Origin: Fusobacterium sp.
Lineage (GTDB): Bacteria; Fusobacteriota; Fusobacteriia; Fusobacteriales; Fusobacteriaceae
Assembly: GCA_020024855.1 (NCBI GenBank)
Contig: JAHHTB010000004.1
Location: 1-32,373 of the forward strand
DNA length: 32,373 nt
Direction of reading: 5' to 3'
The notes beneath the pieces are model-generated. The model saw only the letters and a program-made list of their open reading frames with translations. It was not told the origin of the DNA and made no database searches. Both the position numbers and the translations under genes were made by a program. This document shows positions 31,514 to 32,373 of the stretch, in pieces; the first letter of the stretch is position 1; each line of letters begins with the position of its first letter.

Positions 31514-31714
31514 TTATTTTTCTTCTAGTATATCTAACACATCACAATTCAAAGCTTTTATTATTAAGCCCAAAGTTTTTAATCTTGGTTCTGTATTCCC
31601 ATTAACTATTCTAGTTATAGTTCCCTCTGAAATCCCACATTTTTTGGATAACTCTCTGTTGTTCAAACAATTTTTAATCATTTTTTCTTTTAGTTTTTTC
31701 TCACTTATCTTCAT
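31514..31714 (-). CDS. Cro-like XRE-family regulator
   Basis: This 66-residue protein is one helix-turn-helix domain: N-R-E-L-S-K-K-C-G-I-S-E-G-T-I-T-R-I-V-N (about 19-38), of the Cro/CI XRE type. It is transcribed leftwards as first gene of the early operon and diverges from the plus-strand repressor. The ATG is preceded by AAGGAGTG. It would repress the repressor promoter during lytic growth, binding the shared 16-bp operators. Confidence 0.88.
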   Translation of the reverse strand: MKISEKKLKEKMIKNCLNNRELSKKCGISEGTITRIVNGNTEPRLKTLGLIIKALNCDVLDILEEK

Positions 31715-31748
31715 TTTTCACTCCTTTTTTATGTTTTTTATTTTTTTT

Positions 31749-31764
31749 GTTCAAACTATTGAAC
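31749..31764. promoter_or_regulatory. Operator 1 (palindrome GTTCAA-N4-TTGAAC)
   Basis: GTTCAAACTATTGAAC has perfect six-base arms around a four-base centre. It lies just downstream of the leftward promoter, in the 5' leader of the Cro-like gene, so a bound repressor would block early transcription. Confidence 0.8.
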
Positions 31765-31778
31765 GTTTTCGTATTTTA

Positions 31779-31806
31779 ATTATACTCAATATTTTTAAAT
31801 TGTCAA
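31779..31806 (-). promoter_or_regulatory. Leftward early promoter
   Basis: TTGACA (31806-31801) and TATAAT (31784-31779) with a 16-base spacer, both perfect consensus. It should drive the Cro-like gene, the antirepressors and the replication genes. Confidence 0.85.
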
Positions 31807-31825
31807 CTACTTTTTTAAATATTTT

Positions 31826-31854
31826 TTGACAAATCGTTCAAAGTGTTGTACAAT
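31826..31854 (+). promoter_or_regulatory. Rightward repressor promoter
   Basis: TTGACA (31826-31831) and TACAAT (31849-31854) with a 17-base spacer. Operator 2 lies inside the spacer and overlaps the -10, so the repressor should control its own synthesis and Cro would shut it off. Confidence 0.85.
31836..31851. promoter_or_regulatory. Operator 2 (GTTCAA-N4-TTGTAC)
   Basis: GTTCAAAGTGTTGTAC has the same 16-base length and four-base centre as operator 1, with one mismatch in the right arm. A weaker binding site over the repressor promoter is what a bistable switch needs. Confidence 0.75.
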
Positions 31855-31880
31855 TATATAAAAAATATGAGGTGATTAAA

Positions 31881-32373
31881 TTGTTGAAAAGTAATTTAAA
31901 AGTACTATTAGCTGAAAGAAATCTATCAATAACTCAAGTTTCTAATGATACTGGTATTTCAAGAACAACTTTGACTTCCTTAATTTTTGGATATGCTAAA
32001 GGAATCCAATTTGAAACTATGAATACTATTTGTAATTACTTAAAAATAACTCCAAAAGATTTATTTATATATGTTCCTTATGAAATAAACATAAAATTAG
32101 AAAGTTTTAAATATAAATATGGTTCTGTAAATAATTATATATCTTTAGATATAAAGATCCTAAAACACCAAATTCTTTTCATTTGTTATATTAATACTTT
32201 TGGAAAAGAGATCGATCTTCAAATAGATTTATATCAAGATTTAAATGAAGAAGAAGAGAAGGAAGATTTTAGAAAAATAAAATATTATCTAAAAAATCTT
32301 CCTATTCAATTTTTAGTTGATATAGAAAATAGAATAAAGAAAATATTTTTAGATGAATTAGAATATTCTGATT
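31881..32373 (+). CDS. CI-like phage repressor (partial, runs off the window)
   Basis: The frame opens at TTG (31881, or a second TTG at 31884) with GAGGTG just upstream and is still open at the window end after 164 codons. The N-terminal 65 residues are an XRE-type helix-turn-helix: L-S-I-T-Q-V-S-N-D-T-G-I-S-R-T-T-L-T (about 15-32), and N-Y-L-K-I-T-P-K-D-L-F after it. The C-terminal part seen is charged and shows no S24/LexA-type self-cleavage motif. That suggests inactivation by the antirepressors instead of RecA-driven cleavage. It is the only clear plus-strand gene and diverges from the early operon. Confidence 0.85.
   Translation, partial: MLKSNLKVLLAERNLSITQVSNDTGISRTTLTSLIFGYAKGIQFETMNTICNYLKITPKDLFIYVPYEINIKLESFKYKYGSVNNYISLDIKILKHQILFICYINTFGKEIDLQIDLYQDLNEEEEKEDFRKIKYYLKNLPIQFLVDIENRIKKIFLDELEYSD

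Noticed and set aside
1..32373. CRISPR array or insertion sequence
   Set aside because: No evenly spaced repeat-spacer pattern and no transposase-like protein is visible. The only clustered repeats are the iteron-like array and the TTGCAACCA sites.

Overview
The window is most of a temperate contractile-tailed (myovirus-type) prophage with a PBSX/Xkd-like gene order. The DNA is very AT-rich, Shine-Dalgarno sites are strong, starts are ATG/GTG/TTG, and TAA, TAG and TGA all serve as stops. This fits a low-GC bacterium. Fusobacterium or a relative is my best guess from composition and gene style, but I cannot prove it. Almost every gene lies on the minus strand, so the phage reads from right to left. 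Only the repressor at the right edge is on the plus strand, and it runs off the window. No integrase is present.

Right to left: (1) Immunity switch (about 31500-32373): a CI-like and a Cro-like regulator diverge from two face-to-face consensus promoters carrying two 16-bp GTTCAA-N4-TTGAAC-type operators. (2) Early region: tandem Rha/KilAC and Bro-N/KilAC antirepressors, small DNA-binding proteins, then a replication-recombination block (Gp157, DEDDh exonuclease, Sak4-like ATPase, SSB-like DUF669 protein, primase-helicase, RuvC-like resolvase). An array of TGGCACA/TGTGCCA repeats around a pure A/T block next to the primase looks like an iteron origin. (3) An ArpU/DUF1492-type late regulator. 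(4) Packaging and head: TerS, TerL, SPP1-type portal, MuF protein, scaffold, major capsid, connectors. (5) Tail: terminator, sheath, tube, chaperone, tape measure, hub, baseplate, fibre. (6) Lysis: an M15 peptidase endolysin and two small proteins. The left 777 bases hold no gene but contain terminators and a TTGCAACCA repeat cluster that may belong to the attachment region.

The cargo is the most interesting part. Three transcriptionally autonomous inserts, each with its own promoter and terminator, sit inside the late operon: an Abi_2 (AbiD/AbiF-like HEPN) gene preceded by a compact structured RNA, a secreted cysteine-containing protein with an OB-like domain, and a 202-residue protein I cannot name. 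The MuF head protein is fused to an HEYGH metallopeptidase domain and followed at once by a small gene, the layout of a phage-borne polymorphic toxin with its immunity protein. Two programmed frameshift sites are visible: A-AAA-AAC at the end of the tail chaperone (-1), and CCC-T(AG) at the end of the capsid gene (+1, which would add 20 residues).

Three genes look broken: the Sak4-like ATPase (in-frame TGA), a small membrane protein (in-frame TAG) and a small coiled-coil protein (one-base frameshift). These point to a prophage beginning to decay, or to sequence errors.
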